From JAFGHJ01 sp964631335 (lineage in GTDB: Bacteria > Hydrothermota > UBA3072): a stretch of DNA of 5,505 bases. How positions within the stretch are numbered: the first letter of the stretch is position 1; every line of letters starts with the position of its first letter. A program made the translations under genes and the position numbers. The stretch is from contig CAZVXD010000117.1 in assembly GCA_964631335.1 (NCBI GenBank), positions 1-5,505 of the forward strand, written 5' to 3'. Below the pieces are notes generated by a model that had not been told where the DNA came from, made no database searches, and saw nothing but the letters and a program-made list of their open reading frames with translations. Positions 1 to 5,505 of this stretch are shown piece by piece.

Positions 1-178
1 CACAACCCGGAGGACCCCAGAAAATCAAAGAAGGAAGATTCCCGGTTTCTATAAAGTTCCGAAGAACAGAACCTTTACCCACCACTTCTTCCTGTCCGAT
101 AAAATCATCTAATTTTTTCGGTCTGACGCGATATGATAAAGGAGGACTACCTTTTCCTCTTTCGAATAAATTAGCCAA
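1..178 (-). CDS. rarA: RarA/MgsA family AAA+ ATPase (replication-associated recombination protein A), N-terminal fragment
   Basis: Fifty-nine codons are visible before the gene leaves the window at position 1. The translation starts LANLFERGKGSPPLSYRVRP, continues with KKLDDFIGQEEVVGKGSVL and ends in LPSLIFWGPPGC. This matches the RarA/MgsA/WRNIP1 N-terminus: an arginine-proline segment, the 'LDDFIGQ' box, 'LPSLIFWGPPG', and the first part of the Walker A P-loop (GPPGxGKT), which is cut by the window edge. RarA proteins are cytoplasmic tetrameric ATPases acting at stalled replication forks; this is family knowledge. The start is TTG at 178-176: the frame has a stop (TAA) four codons upstream and no ATG or GTG before the conserved region. 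An AGAGGT Shine-Dalgarno lies 11 bases upstream. RuvB shares the P-loop style, but the 'RVRPKKLDDFIGQEEVVG...LPSLIFWGPPG' pattern fits RarA better. It is co-directional with purD, 256 bases downstream of it. Confidence 0.9.
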   Translation of the reverse strand, partial: MANLFERGKGSPPLSYRVRPKKLDDFIGQEEVVGKGSVLRNFIETGNLPSLIFWGPPGC

Positions 179-189
179 ATTAGATAGTT

Positions 190-195
190 ACCTCT
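190..195 (-). promoter_or_regulatory. Ribosome binding site of rarA
   Basis: On the minus strand this reads AGAGGT, followed by 11 bases and the TTG start at 178. The spacing is slightly long. Only CTA, TCT and AAT codons lie between the in-frame upstream stop and the TTG, so this site supports TTG as the real start. Confidence 0.55.
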
Positions 196-261
196 TCGTC
201 TTTATCGTATCTTTTCTACTGTTAAAATTTTATCTTTCAATTTTACTAACCTCTTTCCGGC

Positions 262-427
262 AATTTAAATATTAAAAATTAAAAAGCAAAATGACAAATT
301 AAAATGCAAAATTTCCTCTTCGCTATCAAAAGAAACATTTGCACTATTCGCATAATTCGTTGTTTCTTTGTTTTTTTTATTCATTTTTGAACTTTGATTT
401 GTAATTTTGATATTTTATATTTAAATT
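262..427. repeat. Long imperfect, AT-rich inverted repeat between purD and rarA
   Basis: The outer arms AATTTAAATAT (262-272) and ATATTTAAATT (417-427) are perfect 11-bp complements. Inside them, 288-311 pairs with 385-408 at 20 of 24 positions. Further in, AAAGAAAC (329-336) pairs with GTTTCTTT (362-369). The three nested pairings would fold about 166 bases into one long bulged hairpin that begins 7 bases after the purD stop. It carries no coding sequence. It could act as a purD transcript end or processing structure, since in the purD direction the inner stem is followed by a T-rich stretch. It could also be a copy of a dispersed AT-rich intergenic element of a kind common in uncultured bacteria. 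The pairing is seen; the role is inferred. The rest of the 179-434 gap holds only the rarA leader. Confidence 0.6.
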
Positions 428-434
428 TTGATTT

Positions 435-1700
435 TTAGCGGCCTTGCCGCTTCAGGTATTTGATACCTTTATCTCCTATATCTTTTCTGTAAAACAAATT
501 AGAACATTCGATTTTTTCGACACAACGATATGTCTTTTCTTTCGCGCTTATTAAATCACTCGAAACTCCGACACACGCTAAAACTCTTCCTCCGCTCGTA
601 TAAAAACGCCCTTCTTCTGTCTTAGTCCCCGCGTGAAAAACGGAACAGTCTAACTCCGGTATATTTATCTCGAAGCCTTTTTCGTAACTTCCGGGATAGC
701 CCTTCGAAGCCATAACGACAGCAAGCGCGGAATCATTGCTGCAATTTAACTCATCAGGTAAATCATAATCGTTTGCTTTTAAGAGAAGCTCCAGCAAATC
801 ATCTTCCAGCAGAGGAATAATAACCTGTGTTTCAGGGTCCCCGAATCTGACATTAAACTCGAGAACTTTTGGACCTTCTTTCGTCATAATTAATCCGCCG
901 TAAAGAACGCCTTTGTATTCTATTCCTTTTTTTTCCAACTCTTTAATTGTCGGCTTGAACACTTTTTCTTTAATCTCCGGAATTTCATTTTTCCTCAAGA
1001 AAGGTGTGGGGGCATAGGCACCCATACCTCCCGTATTCGGTCCTTTATCATTATCATACGCTCTTTTATGGTCCTGAGAAGGAAGAAAAGAAAGTATTTT
1101 ATCCCCGGAAACAAGAGCCAGAATAGAAACTTCTTCACCCACTAAAAGTTCTTCTATGACTACCGTATTGCCTGCTTCTCCGAATTTTTTCTTCTCCATC
1201 ATAGACTCGAGTGCCTCCAGCGCTTCTTTTTTACTATTACAGACGATAACACCCTTGCCTGCCGCGAGACCGCTTGCTTTAACGACCGAACGTTCGCCTA
1301 TTTTTTCAACAAATCTTTTTGCGGCACCCCAATCATCAAAAATCTCGAAAGAAGCTGTGGGAATATTTCCGGACGCCATAACTTCTTTAGAAAATGCTTT
1401 ACTACCCTCGAGTTGTGCTGCTTCTTTTGTAGGACCGAAAATTTTTAAACCCGCAGCTTCGAACAAATCTACCACGCCATCAACCAGAGGTTGTTCCGGG
1501 CCTACAACTGTAAAGTCTATTTCTTTTTTCTTTGCAAAATCGAGCGTATCTTTAAGATTTGACAAGTTAACATTTCCACCTATAACCGATGTACCCCCGT
1601 TACCCGGAGCAAAATAGAGTTCAGATACTTTACTGCTCTTTGACAGTTTCCATCCTATAGTATGCTCTCTTCCTCCACCTCCTATAACCAATACTTTCAT
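435..1700 (-). CDS. purD: Phosphoribosylamine--glycine ligase (GAR synthetase)
   Basis: This 421-residue enzyme catalyses the second step of de novo purine synthesis in the cytoplasm: phosphoribosylamine + glycine + ATP to glycinamide ribonucleotide. The length is normal for the family. The N domain opens with MKVLVIGGGGREH (glycine-rich loop, residues 7-10) and contains GPEQPLVDG (67-75). The ATP-grasp region has LEGSKAFSK (97-105), KASGLAAGKG (141-150), EELLVGEEVS (183-192), the signature PSQDHKRAYDNDKGPNTGGM starting at 207, and the Mg/ATP-binding EFNVRFGDPETQ (281-292). The C domain follows to residue 421. All expected motifs are intact. The ATG at 1700-1698 is chosen because MKVLVIGGGG is the canonical N-terminus; the open frame extends 24 codons further upstream, but that part is low-complexity repeat. 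No clear Shine-Dalgarno precedes the ATG. It is divergent from the secreted-protein genes. No other pur gene is visible, so it is not in a purine operon within the window. Confidence 0.97.
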   Translation of the reverse strand: MKVLVIGGGGREHTIGWKLSKSSKVSELYFAPGNGGTSVIGGNVNLSNLKDTLDFAKKKEIDFTVVGPEQPLVDGVVDLFEAAGLKIFGPTKEAAQLEGSKAFSKEVMASGNIPTASFEIFDDWGAAKRFVEKIGERSVVKASGLAAGKGVIVCNSKKEALEALESMMEKKKFGEAGNTVVIEELLVGEEVSILALVSGDKILSFLPSQDHKRAYDNDKGPNTGGMGAYAPTPFLRKNEIPEIKEKVFKPTIKELEKKGIEYKGVLYGGLIMTKEGPKVLEFNVRFGDPETQVIIPLLEDDLLELLLKANDYDLPDELNCSNDSALAVVMASKGYPGSYEKGFEINIPELDCSVFHAGTKTEEGRFYTSGGRVLACVGVSSDLISAKEKTYRCVEKIECSNLFYRKDIGDKGIKYLKRQGR

Positions 1701-1718
1701 AGTATTTTCATTAATACT
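1701..1718. repeat. Small perfect hairpin abutting the purD start codon
   Basis: AGTATT (1701-1706) and AATACT (1713-1718) are perfect 6-bp complements around a 6-base loop. The hairpin lies directly against the purD ATG and overlaps the proposed -10 element. An AT-rich 6-bp stem can arise by chance. If real, it could be an operator half-site pair or could affect initiation. Confidence 0.35.
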
Positions 1719-1738
1719 GAAAAGGGTATAAAAGTCAA
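1711..1738 (-). promoter_or_regulatory. Possible purD promoter
   Basis: On the minus strand, TTGACT (1738-1733) and TATTAA (1716-1711) are separated by 16 bases, resembling sigma-70 -35 and -10 boxes. Only 10 bases separate the -10 box from the purD ATG, which predicts a leaderless or nearly leaderless mRNA. This agrees with the absence of a Shine-Dalgarno. The boxes are imperfect and the region is AT-rich, so this is a candidate only. Confidence 0.4.
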
Positions 1739-1751
1739 GGATTAAATTAGA

Positions 1752-1775
1752 CACAAAAACACAAAAACACAAAAA
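1752..1775. repeat. Three perfect tandem copies of an 8-bp unit (CACAAAAA)
   Basis: Units lie at 1752-1759, 1760-1767 and 1768-1775 with no mismatch. The array sits in the divergent intergenic region upstream of the purD promoter candidate. It is non-coding: the purD reading frame can be extended through it, but this gives a low-complexity MCFCVFVSN peptide unlike any PurD N-terminus. Short arrays like this change length by polymerase slippage. Confidence 0.85.
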
Positions 1776-1798
1776 TGTTAGATGGTGGGATAGTGAGA

Positions 1799-1847
1799 TT
1801 GTTGGATTGTTTTAGAAAATCCATTCAACAAAACCACAATCCAACAA
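1799..1847. repeat. 12-bp perfect inverted repeat with an alternative internal pairing
   Basis: TTGTTGGATTGT (1799-1810) and ACAATCCAACAA (1836-1847) are exact complements around a 25-base loop, with a further AAAA/TTTT match just inside. The loop also contains AATCCA (1818-1823), which can pair with TGGATT (1803-1808), so the left arm has two possible partners. No T-tract follows in either direction, so a standard intrinsic terminator is unlikely. It may be the remnant of a small dispersed intergenic repeat. Confidence 0.65.
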
Positions 1848-1857
1848 CTAACTAATA

Positions 1858-1934
1858 CCTATAACCTGACAACTGAGACCTTTTTTCATCTTGACATAAC
1901 CAATCTTATCCCTTATCATATTATAGGTTATAGG
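1858..1934. repeat. 10-bp inverted repeat bracketing the plus-strand promoter
   Basis: CCTATAACCT (1858-1867) and AGGTTATAGG (1925-1934) are exact complements. The left arm lies upstream of the -35 box; the right arm falls at or just after the expected transcription start. The right arm lies within a perfect 7-bp tandem duplication, TTATAGG at 1921-1927 and 1928-1934. A further pair, TTATCC (1906-1911) and GGATAA (1933-1938), spans the -10 box. The placement would suit a repressor binding both sides of the promoter, but no regulator gene is in view and the binding role is inferred. Confidence 0.5.
1891..1919 (+). promoter_or_regulatory. Sigma-70-type promoter for the secreted-protein gene pair
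   Basis: TTGACA (1891-1896) is a perfect -35 box. After exactly 17 bases, TATCAT (1914-1919) matches the -10 consensus at five of six positions. Transcription would start near 1926, giving a leader of about 80 bases before the ATG at 2007. This is not the TAnnTTTG-type -7 element of classical Bacteroidetes. Confidence 0.65.
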
Positions 1935-1993
1935 ATAACATTACTTTCGACTCCAAGAATATGATTTTTTCAAAAACGATACAATAATTAAAT

Positions 1994-1999
1994 AAGGAG
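1994..1999 (+). promoter_or_regulatory. Strong Shine-Dalgarno of the T9SS-tailed protein gene
   Basis: AAGGAG lies 7 bases before the ATG at 2007, ideal spacing, which fixes the start. The following gene has the same AAGGAG at 4583-4588, 6 bases before its own ATG. Confidence 0.85.
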
Positions 2000-2006
2000 A
2001 TAAAAT

Positions 2007-4580
2007 ATGTTCATCAGATCTAAATTATTCCTAATAATATTTTTTATAATAACCGGAATAATCAAAAAAGCATATTCACAAACAAACATAAATGTATTAC
2101 CGTCCGATACTGTAGAAGTAGGAGAAGAAATATACTTTGACGCGGTTTATTACTCACAGCAATTCGGAGATAGCATTCAGTGCGAATGGGACTTCGACGA
2201 CGGATACGCTTTGTATGCTGATGAAGATGGCAACCCATTCGACCCCGGTTTATGCGCAATACATTATTTTATGAACCCAGGAGAATTTATGGTAAAACTC
2301 ACTGTATCCCGATTCGATATGTCCACAAGCCCCCCTGCTCGAGGTACCCTTCTCGCGGAAGATTCAACCACAATCACAGTTAGCGGCACTACTCCCATCG
2401 AAGGATTCGAACTCTTACACGCACCTTTCCATGCCCGTACAGCTCAGTATATTTATGCTATGGTTCCTGAAAGTTATACTCCATCCCAGGTAGAATTAAA
2501 AATAGAAAGAGACGGAGGAGGATATTCCGACGAACTAACTGGTATTACAGAAGATAGTCTGCAAAAATTCTTACTCGTAAACTCCGATCTTCCCTCGGGA
2601 AACTATGTTCTAACCGCAGAGTTAATAGATGGAGAAACGATCGTAAGTACAATAAGTGACAAATTTTCCAAACCTTATAACAGGGCACCCGAAGTCGGAA
2701 TTAACGAAAACAACGCTTTTATCCTGAACGGCGAGGAGCTCTTTTTCCCCATAGGCCCCTGCATATTAAACACCTCTGCTATACCTCTATGGAAACGTTT
2801 GGGGAATTTACTTCATGCCGAGGGTTATTATCCGTCTCATACCCCGAGCACGTGGATCGATTATTTAAGCAACGGAAATGAGGCAGGAATGATGTCCACC
2901 GGACCTATGCGATGGGACGGATTTTTAGACGCGCCCTATACACGAAATTCCGACCCTAACGACATAGTCGATTACGTAGAACAGGCAAAAGACTCACCGG
3001 GTCTTCTCGGATGGAATTGGGACGACGAGCCGAACATGGGTGGAAGATATCTGCGCGTACCTGCAACAGTACTGGCAGGGTGGTATTACCGTACAAAACA
3101 AGCAGACCCACACCACCCAGTAAATCAATCATATTACGGCTACGATTACTTTCCTCGTTACAATCCTCTCTCAGGAGAACACGCTTACAGTTACATGAGA
3201 AGCGCCCATTTATTCGGAGGAAAAAAGTACTTTACGGGTGACTTTATAGGACATGACGCTTATCCTATCGAATATAAAGAACACTCATCTTTGGATTATT
3301 CCGACCGCGGAGTAATCGATCTATGGCTTGAAAATCTGGATAATTTCATCTGGAACTTCGGCGGGCTTATACCTTTAGGCACGTTTATAGAAACTCAAGA
3401 CGTTACGTCGTACGCGCGTATGTCGGGAACAAGCTATGAAACCGATTGGGACGCGGGTCCCACACCCGGCGATATACGTACTCAAATGTGGGGAGCTGTT
3501 ATCCACGGAATGAAATTCATCTGTTATTTTCAGTTTTTTGCTCCCACACCCGCAGATAATATGAGTGCTATGGGAGAATTCAATGAAGCGGTTAAAGCGC
3601 TTACTCCAATTATACTATCCGAACCATCATCCAGAGTCGTAACTCATAATGCTACAACTAGAGGCAACCGTGTGGATATTATGGTCAGGGAAGATGAATC
3701 AAATGTTTACGTTTTTGCCGCGCGCATCAGCGAACCGGAAAGCGAATGGAATGAAGTCTATGAGCCGGAAACAATAGAATTCCAATTAAACACAGATATA
3801 AACTCCTCCCTCGCTTATGACGAATCAGAAAAATACCGCTGGGATTATTTGCTCATAGACGCCACGGAAGGACAAACAGAACTTAACTTTACTGTACCGG
3901 AAGGGAGTATAGAACCCGGAAGTTTCATTGTAAGCGCCGTTATAGAAGCTGTAAATAATCCCGATTCTCTTTATGATAGATGGACCGGCAAGTCTTATCC
4001 CGCAGCTTTAGATCTGCCTGGAAATTTAAAATATGGTTTTGACGATAGCGGCGGGAATGTAACAGGGCTATACACCTTTGAAGGAGTCACAGGTACTGTG
4101 GACTATGTAACAGGGGAGGTCTCTTTAACTTTCGATGAAGGTATCCCCCAGGGAGAAGGTTTTGTTCAGGTAGCTTATGCCCCACAGGATAGAGAAGCAA
4201 GAGAAATTTCAGGAAATAACGGAGTTTTTACGGATGTACTGGAACGAAACGCCGTTAGAATATACCGTATACCGAAAGACGGATCGGGGTTCGATGAAAA
4301 CAAATTTTCCTTACAGCCAAATGAACCAAATCCATTCACTCGTACAACAAAAATAAACTATACCGTATCACAACCGGGAAATGTTAAACTTACAATTTAC
4401 GACCTCCTGGGCAGAGAAATAAAGATATTGGTAGACGAATATCAATCCACCGGGCTTAAAAGCACAGAATGGGACGGAACTAATTCACAAGGCAAAAGAA
4501 TCCCAAGCGGAACTTATTTTTATCAGATAAAAAACGGTGAGGGGATCGCAAGTTCGAGAAAGATGATATTACTGAAATGA
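2007..4580 (+). CDS. Secreted PKD / glycoside-hydrolase-like TIM-barrel protein with T9SS sorting domain
   Basis: This 857-residue protein is exported. Residues 1-24 form a signal peptide with likely cleavage at AYS|Q. Residues 28-126 are a PKD domain: WDFDDG at 61-66, then MNPGEFMVKLTV; C59 and C83 could form a disulfide. Residues 131-225 look like an Ig-type beta linker. Residues 235-545 resemble a glycoside hydrolase TIM barrel, opening with ILNGEELFFPIGP. E341 in GWNWDDEPN (335-343) is a candidate acid/base, HDAYPI (416-421) is a typical barrel-strand end, and E462 in GTFIETQD (458-465) is a candidate nucleophile. The roughly 120-residue spacing fits clan GH-A, but I cannot assign a family or substrate. 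Residues 546-650 are beta-rich. Residues 670-726 form a small beta module (VTGTVDYVTGEVSLTFD). Residues 767-857 are a T9SS type A sorting domain: PNEPNPF, IYDLLGREIKILVDE, WDGTNSQGKRIPSGTYFYQI, ending KMILLK. The product should therefore cross the outer membrane and be released or surface-anchored. It is the first gene of a pair, under the promoter at 1891-1919. Confidence 0.85.
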   Translation: MFIRSKLFLIIFFIITGIIKKAYSQTNINVLPSDTVEVGEEIYFDAVYYSQQFGDSIQCEWDFDDGYALYADEDGNPFDPGLCAIHYFMNPGEFMVKLTVSRFDMSTSPPARGTLLAEDSTTITVSGTTPIEGFELLHAPFHARTAQYIYAMVPESYTPSQVELKIERDGGGYSDELTGITEDSLQKFLLVNSDLPSGNYVLTAELIDGETIVSTISDKFSKPYNRAPEVGINENNAFILNGEELFFPIGPCILNTSAIPLWKRLGNLLHAEGYYPSHTPSTWIDYLSNGNEAGMMSTGPMRWDGFLDAPYTRNSDPNDIVDYVEQAKDSPGLLGWNWDDEPNMGGRYLRVPATVLAGWYYRTKQADPHHPVNQSYYGYDYFPRYNPLSGEHAYSYMRSAHLFGGKKYFTGDFIGHDAYPIEYKEHSSLDYSDRGVIDLWLENLDNFIWNFGGLIPLGTFIETQDVTSYARMSGTSYETDWDAGPTPGDIRTQMWGAVIHGMKFICYFQFFAPTPADNMSAMGEFNEAVKALTPIILSEPSSRVVTHNATTRGNRVDIMVREDESNVYVFAARISEPESEWNEVYEPETIEFQLNTDINSSLAYDESEKYRWDYLLIDATEGQTELNFTVPEGSIEPGSFIVSAVIEAVNNPDSLYDRWTGKSYPAALDLPGNLKYGFDDSGGNVTGLYTFEGVTGTVDYVTGEVSLTFDEGIPQGEGFVQVAYAPQDREAREISGNNGVFTDVLERNAVRIYRIPKDGSGFDENKFSLQPNEPNPFTRTTKINYTVSQPGNVKLTIYDLLGREIKILVDEYQSTGLKSTEWDGTNSQGKRIPSGTYFYQIKNGEGIASSRKMILLK

Positions 4581-4594
4581 AAAAGGAGTAAAAT

Positions 4595-5505
4595 ATGCGT
4601 TTAAAATACTTTGTACCAATAATTTTAGTCTTATTATCTTTGAAAGGGATATCTAAGGATATCGTCTCTGAAAGCAGAAGAATCGACTGGCAGCCTGGTA
4701 TTCACGGCGGGATACCGAACTATCCGGTAAGCGAAAATATTCTGGATTACGGTGCCGTGGGAGACGGAATAACCGATGATACGGAAGCCCTCAAAAACGC
4801 GATTTCCGCATGCGAGGAAAGCACCGCGGTATTTATTCCGGCGGGAACATACTTAATCACTGACCGCATAGACATCAGAAAATCCATAGTCCTACGCGGT
4901 GCTGGTCCCGATCAAACCTTCCTTAAATTCGAAAAACTCGATGGCGCGGGAGAATATCAAAGGACGAATATATGGATCGGCACTTCCACTTTAGGATTTA
5001 CCGCGAATGTTCTGGATAACTGCGAAAAAGGCTCTGATGAGATAACCGTAGATGACGTATCAGGATTTTCCGTGGGCGATCTAATAGAAATAAGACAGGA
5101 TAACGATCCGGAAGTGATGGCTCGTCCCATAGTCGACCCTTCCGTGAACGACAGTTGGGCGGAAGGACATTGGGGACATAGAACAGTCGGACAGTTTTTA
5201 ATTATTACGGATATATACGAAACGAACAATACACTTACTTTACATAAGCCTCTGTATTATGACTATAATCTCGACATGAATCCCGCTGTGACAAGATGTG
5301 TTGAGCCGACAAAATACGCGGGTGTCGAAGATTTACATATCGAGCTTGTTGTCGACTGTAACGGTTACTTCGGAAATATTCAAATGGATCATGCGGCATA
5401 CTGCTGGGTAAAAAACATCCGCAGTTATAAATGTTCCAGGTCTCATATAGGAATCTGGGGCGGATTGGGAAATGTTATTAGAGATAGTTATTTTGAATAC
5501 GGACA
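4595..5505 (+). CDS. Exported pectate-lyase-3/GH28-like right-handed beta-helix protein, N-terminal part
   Basis: The gene starts 14 bases after the previous stop, behind AAGGAG at 4583-4588, and is open to the right edge (303 complete codons). Residues 1-20 form a signal peptide (MRLKYFVPIILVLLSLKGIS) without a lipobox cysteine. Residues 30-44 read IDWQPGIHGGIPNYP, a lead-in often seen before these domains. Then comes the Pectate_lyase_3 signature: ILDYGAVGDGITDDTEAL (49-66), a helix, VFIPAGTYLITDRIDI (79-94) and IVLRGAGPDQT (98-108). Later residues (AGVEDLHIE, CWVKNIRSYKCSRSHIGIWG, GNVIRDSYFEYG) show the repeating short beta-strand pattern of a parallel beta-helix. Between about 112 and 240 lies a long loop-rich insertion with EGHWGHRTVGQF. 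Related folds include polysaccharide lyases, GH28 and epimerases; the catalytic residues usually lie further downstream and are not visible, so the activity is unknown. Whether it also ends in a T9SS tail cannot be seen. Confidence 0.85.
   Translation, partial: MRLKYFVPIILVLLSLKGISKDIVSESRRIDWQPGIHGGIPNYPVSENILDYGAVGDGITDDTEALKNAISACEESTAVFIPAGTYLITDRIDIRKSIVLRGAGPDQTFLKFEKLDGAGEYQRTNIWIGTSTLGFTANVLDNCEKGSDEITVDDVSGFSVGDLIEIRQDNDPEVMARPIVDPSVNDSWAEGHWGHRTVGQFLIITDIYETNNTLTLHKPLYYDYNLDMNPAVTRCVEPTKYAGVEDLHIELVVDCNGYFGNIQMDHAAYCWVKNIRSYKCSRSHIGIWGGLGNVIRDSYFEYG

Noticed and set aside
1156..1617. A 153-codon plus-strand open frame opposite purD
   Set aside because: It lies entirely antisense to conserved purD motifs, and its serine/proline-rich translation looks like a shadow of purD codons.
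1701..1772. A 24-codon N-terminal extension of purD starting at 1772
   Set aside because: It translates the CACAAAAA repeat array into a low-complexity peptide. PurD proteins begin at the MKVLVIGGGG segment.
1752..1847. A CRISPR-like array
   Set aside because: The repeats are only 8 bp, directly adjacent with no spacers, and no cas gene is present.
1775..1855. A 26-codon plus-strand ORF beginning at the end of the CACAAAAA array
   Set aside because: It has no ribosome binding site, spans an inverted repeat, and gives a peptide with no recognisable feature.
2062..2259. A minus-strand open frame under the PKD domain
   Set aside because: It is antisense to a confidently coding region, and its basic low-complexity product has no recognisable motif.
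3011..3241. A 76-codon plus-strand frame inside the barrel domain gene
   Set aside because: It is out of frame within a conserved-looking domain, has no own ribosome site, and its product is Arg/Ser-rich as expected of a shadow frame.
4581..4594. A terminator between the two secreted-protein genes
   Set aside because: The 14 bases hold only the Shine-Dalgarno of the second gene, so co-transcription is more likely.
4957..5229. A 90-codon minus-strand frame opposite the beta-helix gene
   Set aside because: The plus-strand frame gives a clear Pectate_lyase_3 protein through this region, so the antisense frame is incidental.

Overview
The window is a piece of a bacterial chromosome, probably from the FCB superphylum (Bacteroidota and relatives such as Ignavibacteria, Marinimicrobia, Cloacimonadota or KSB1-type lineages). 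The main evidence is a C-terminal type IX secretion (T9SS/Por type A) sorting domain on the large secreted protein, a system essentially confined to that group. The strong AAGGAG ribosome sites and a near-consensus sigma-70 promoter fit a non-Bacteroidetes FCB lineage slightly better than a classical Bacteroidetes, but that is only an inference.

The left half, on the minus strand, is housekeeping. Positions 1-178 hold the first 59 codons of rarA (mgsA), an AAA+ replication-recombination ATPase that starts with TTG and runs off the left edge. Positions 435-1700 hold a complete purD (GAR synthetase, purine synthesis). The 256-base gap between them is AT-rich and contains a long imperfect inverted repeat (262-427).

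The central gap (1701-2006) separates divergent transcription units. It holds a possible purD promoter very close to its ATG, three perfect copies of an 8-bp repeat, a 12-bp inverted repeat, and a good sigma-70 promoter (TTGACA-17-TATCAT) for the plus-strand genes. That promoter lies between the arms of a 10-bp inverted repeat.

The right half, on the plus strand, is a two-gene unit for secreted carbohydrate-active or surface proteins. The first (2007-4580, 857 aa) has a signal peptide, a PKD domain, an Ig-like linker, a TIM-barrel glycoside-hydrolase-like domain, beta modules and a T9SS tail. The second follows after 14 bases (4595 to the right edge) and is the N-terminal 303 residues of an exported pectate-lyase-3/GH28-like right-handed beta-helix protein. 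Together they look like an exported polysaccharide-degrading pair, though the substrate cannot be read from the sequence. I see no CRISPR array, tRNA, rRNA or insertion-sequence gene. The least explained items are the barrel domain of unassigned family with its phage-structural-like beta module, and the repeat-rich intergenic regions.
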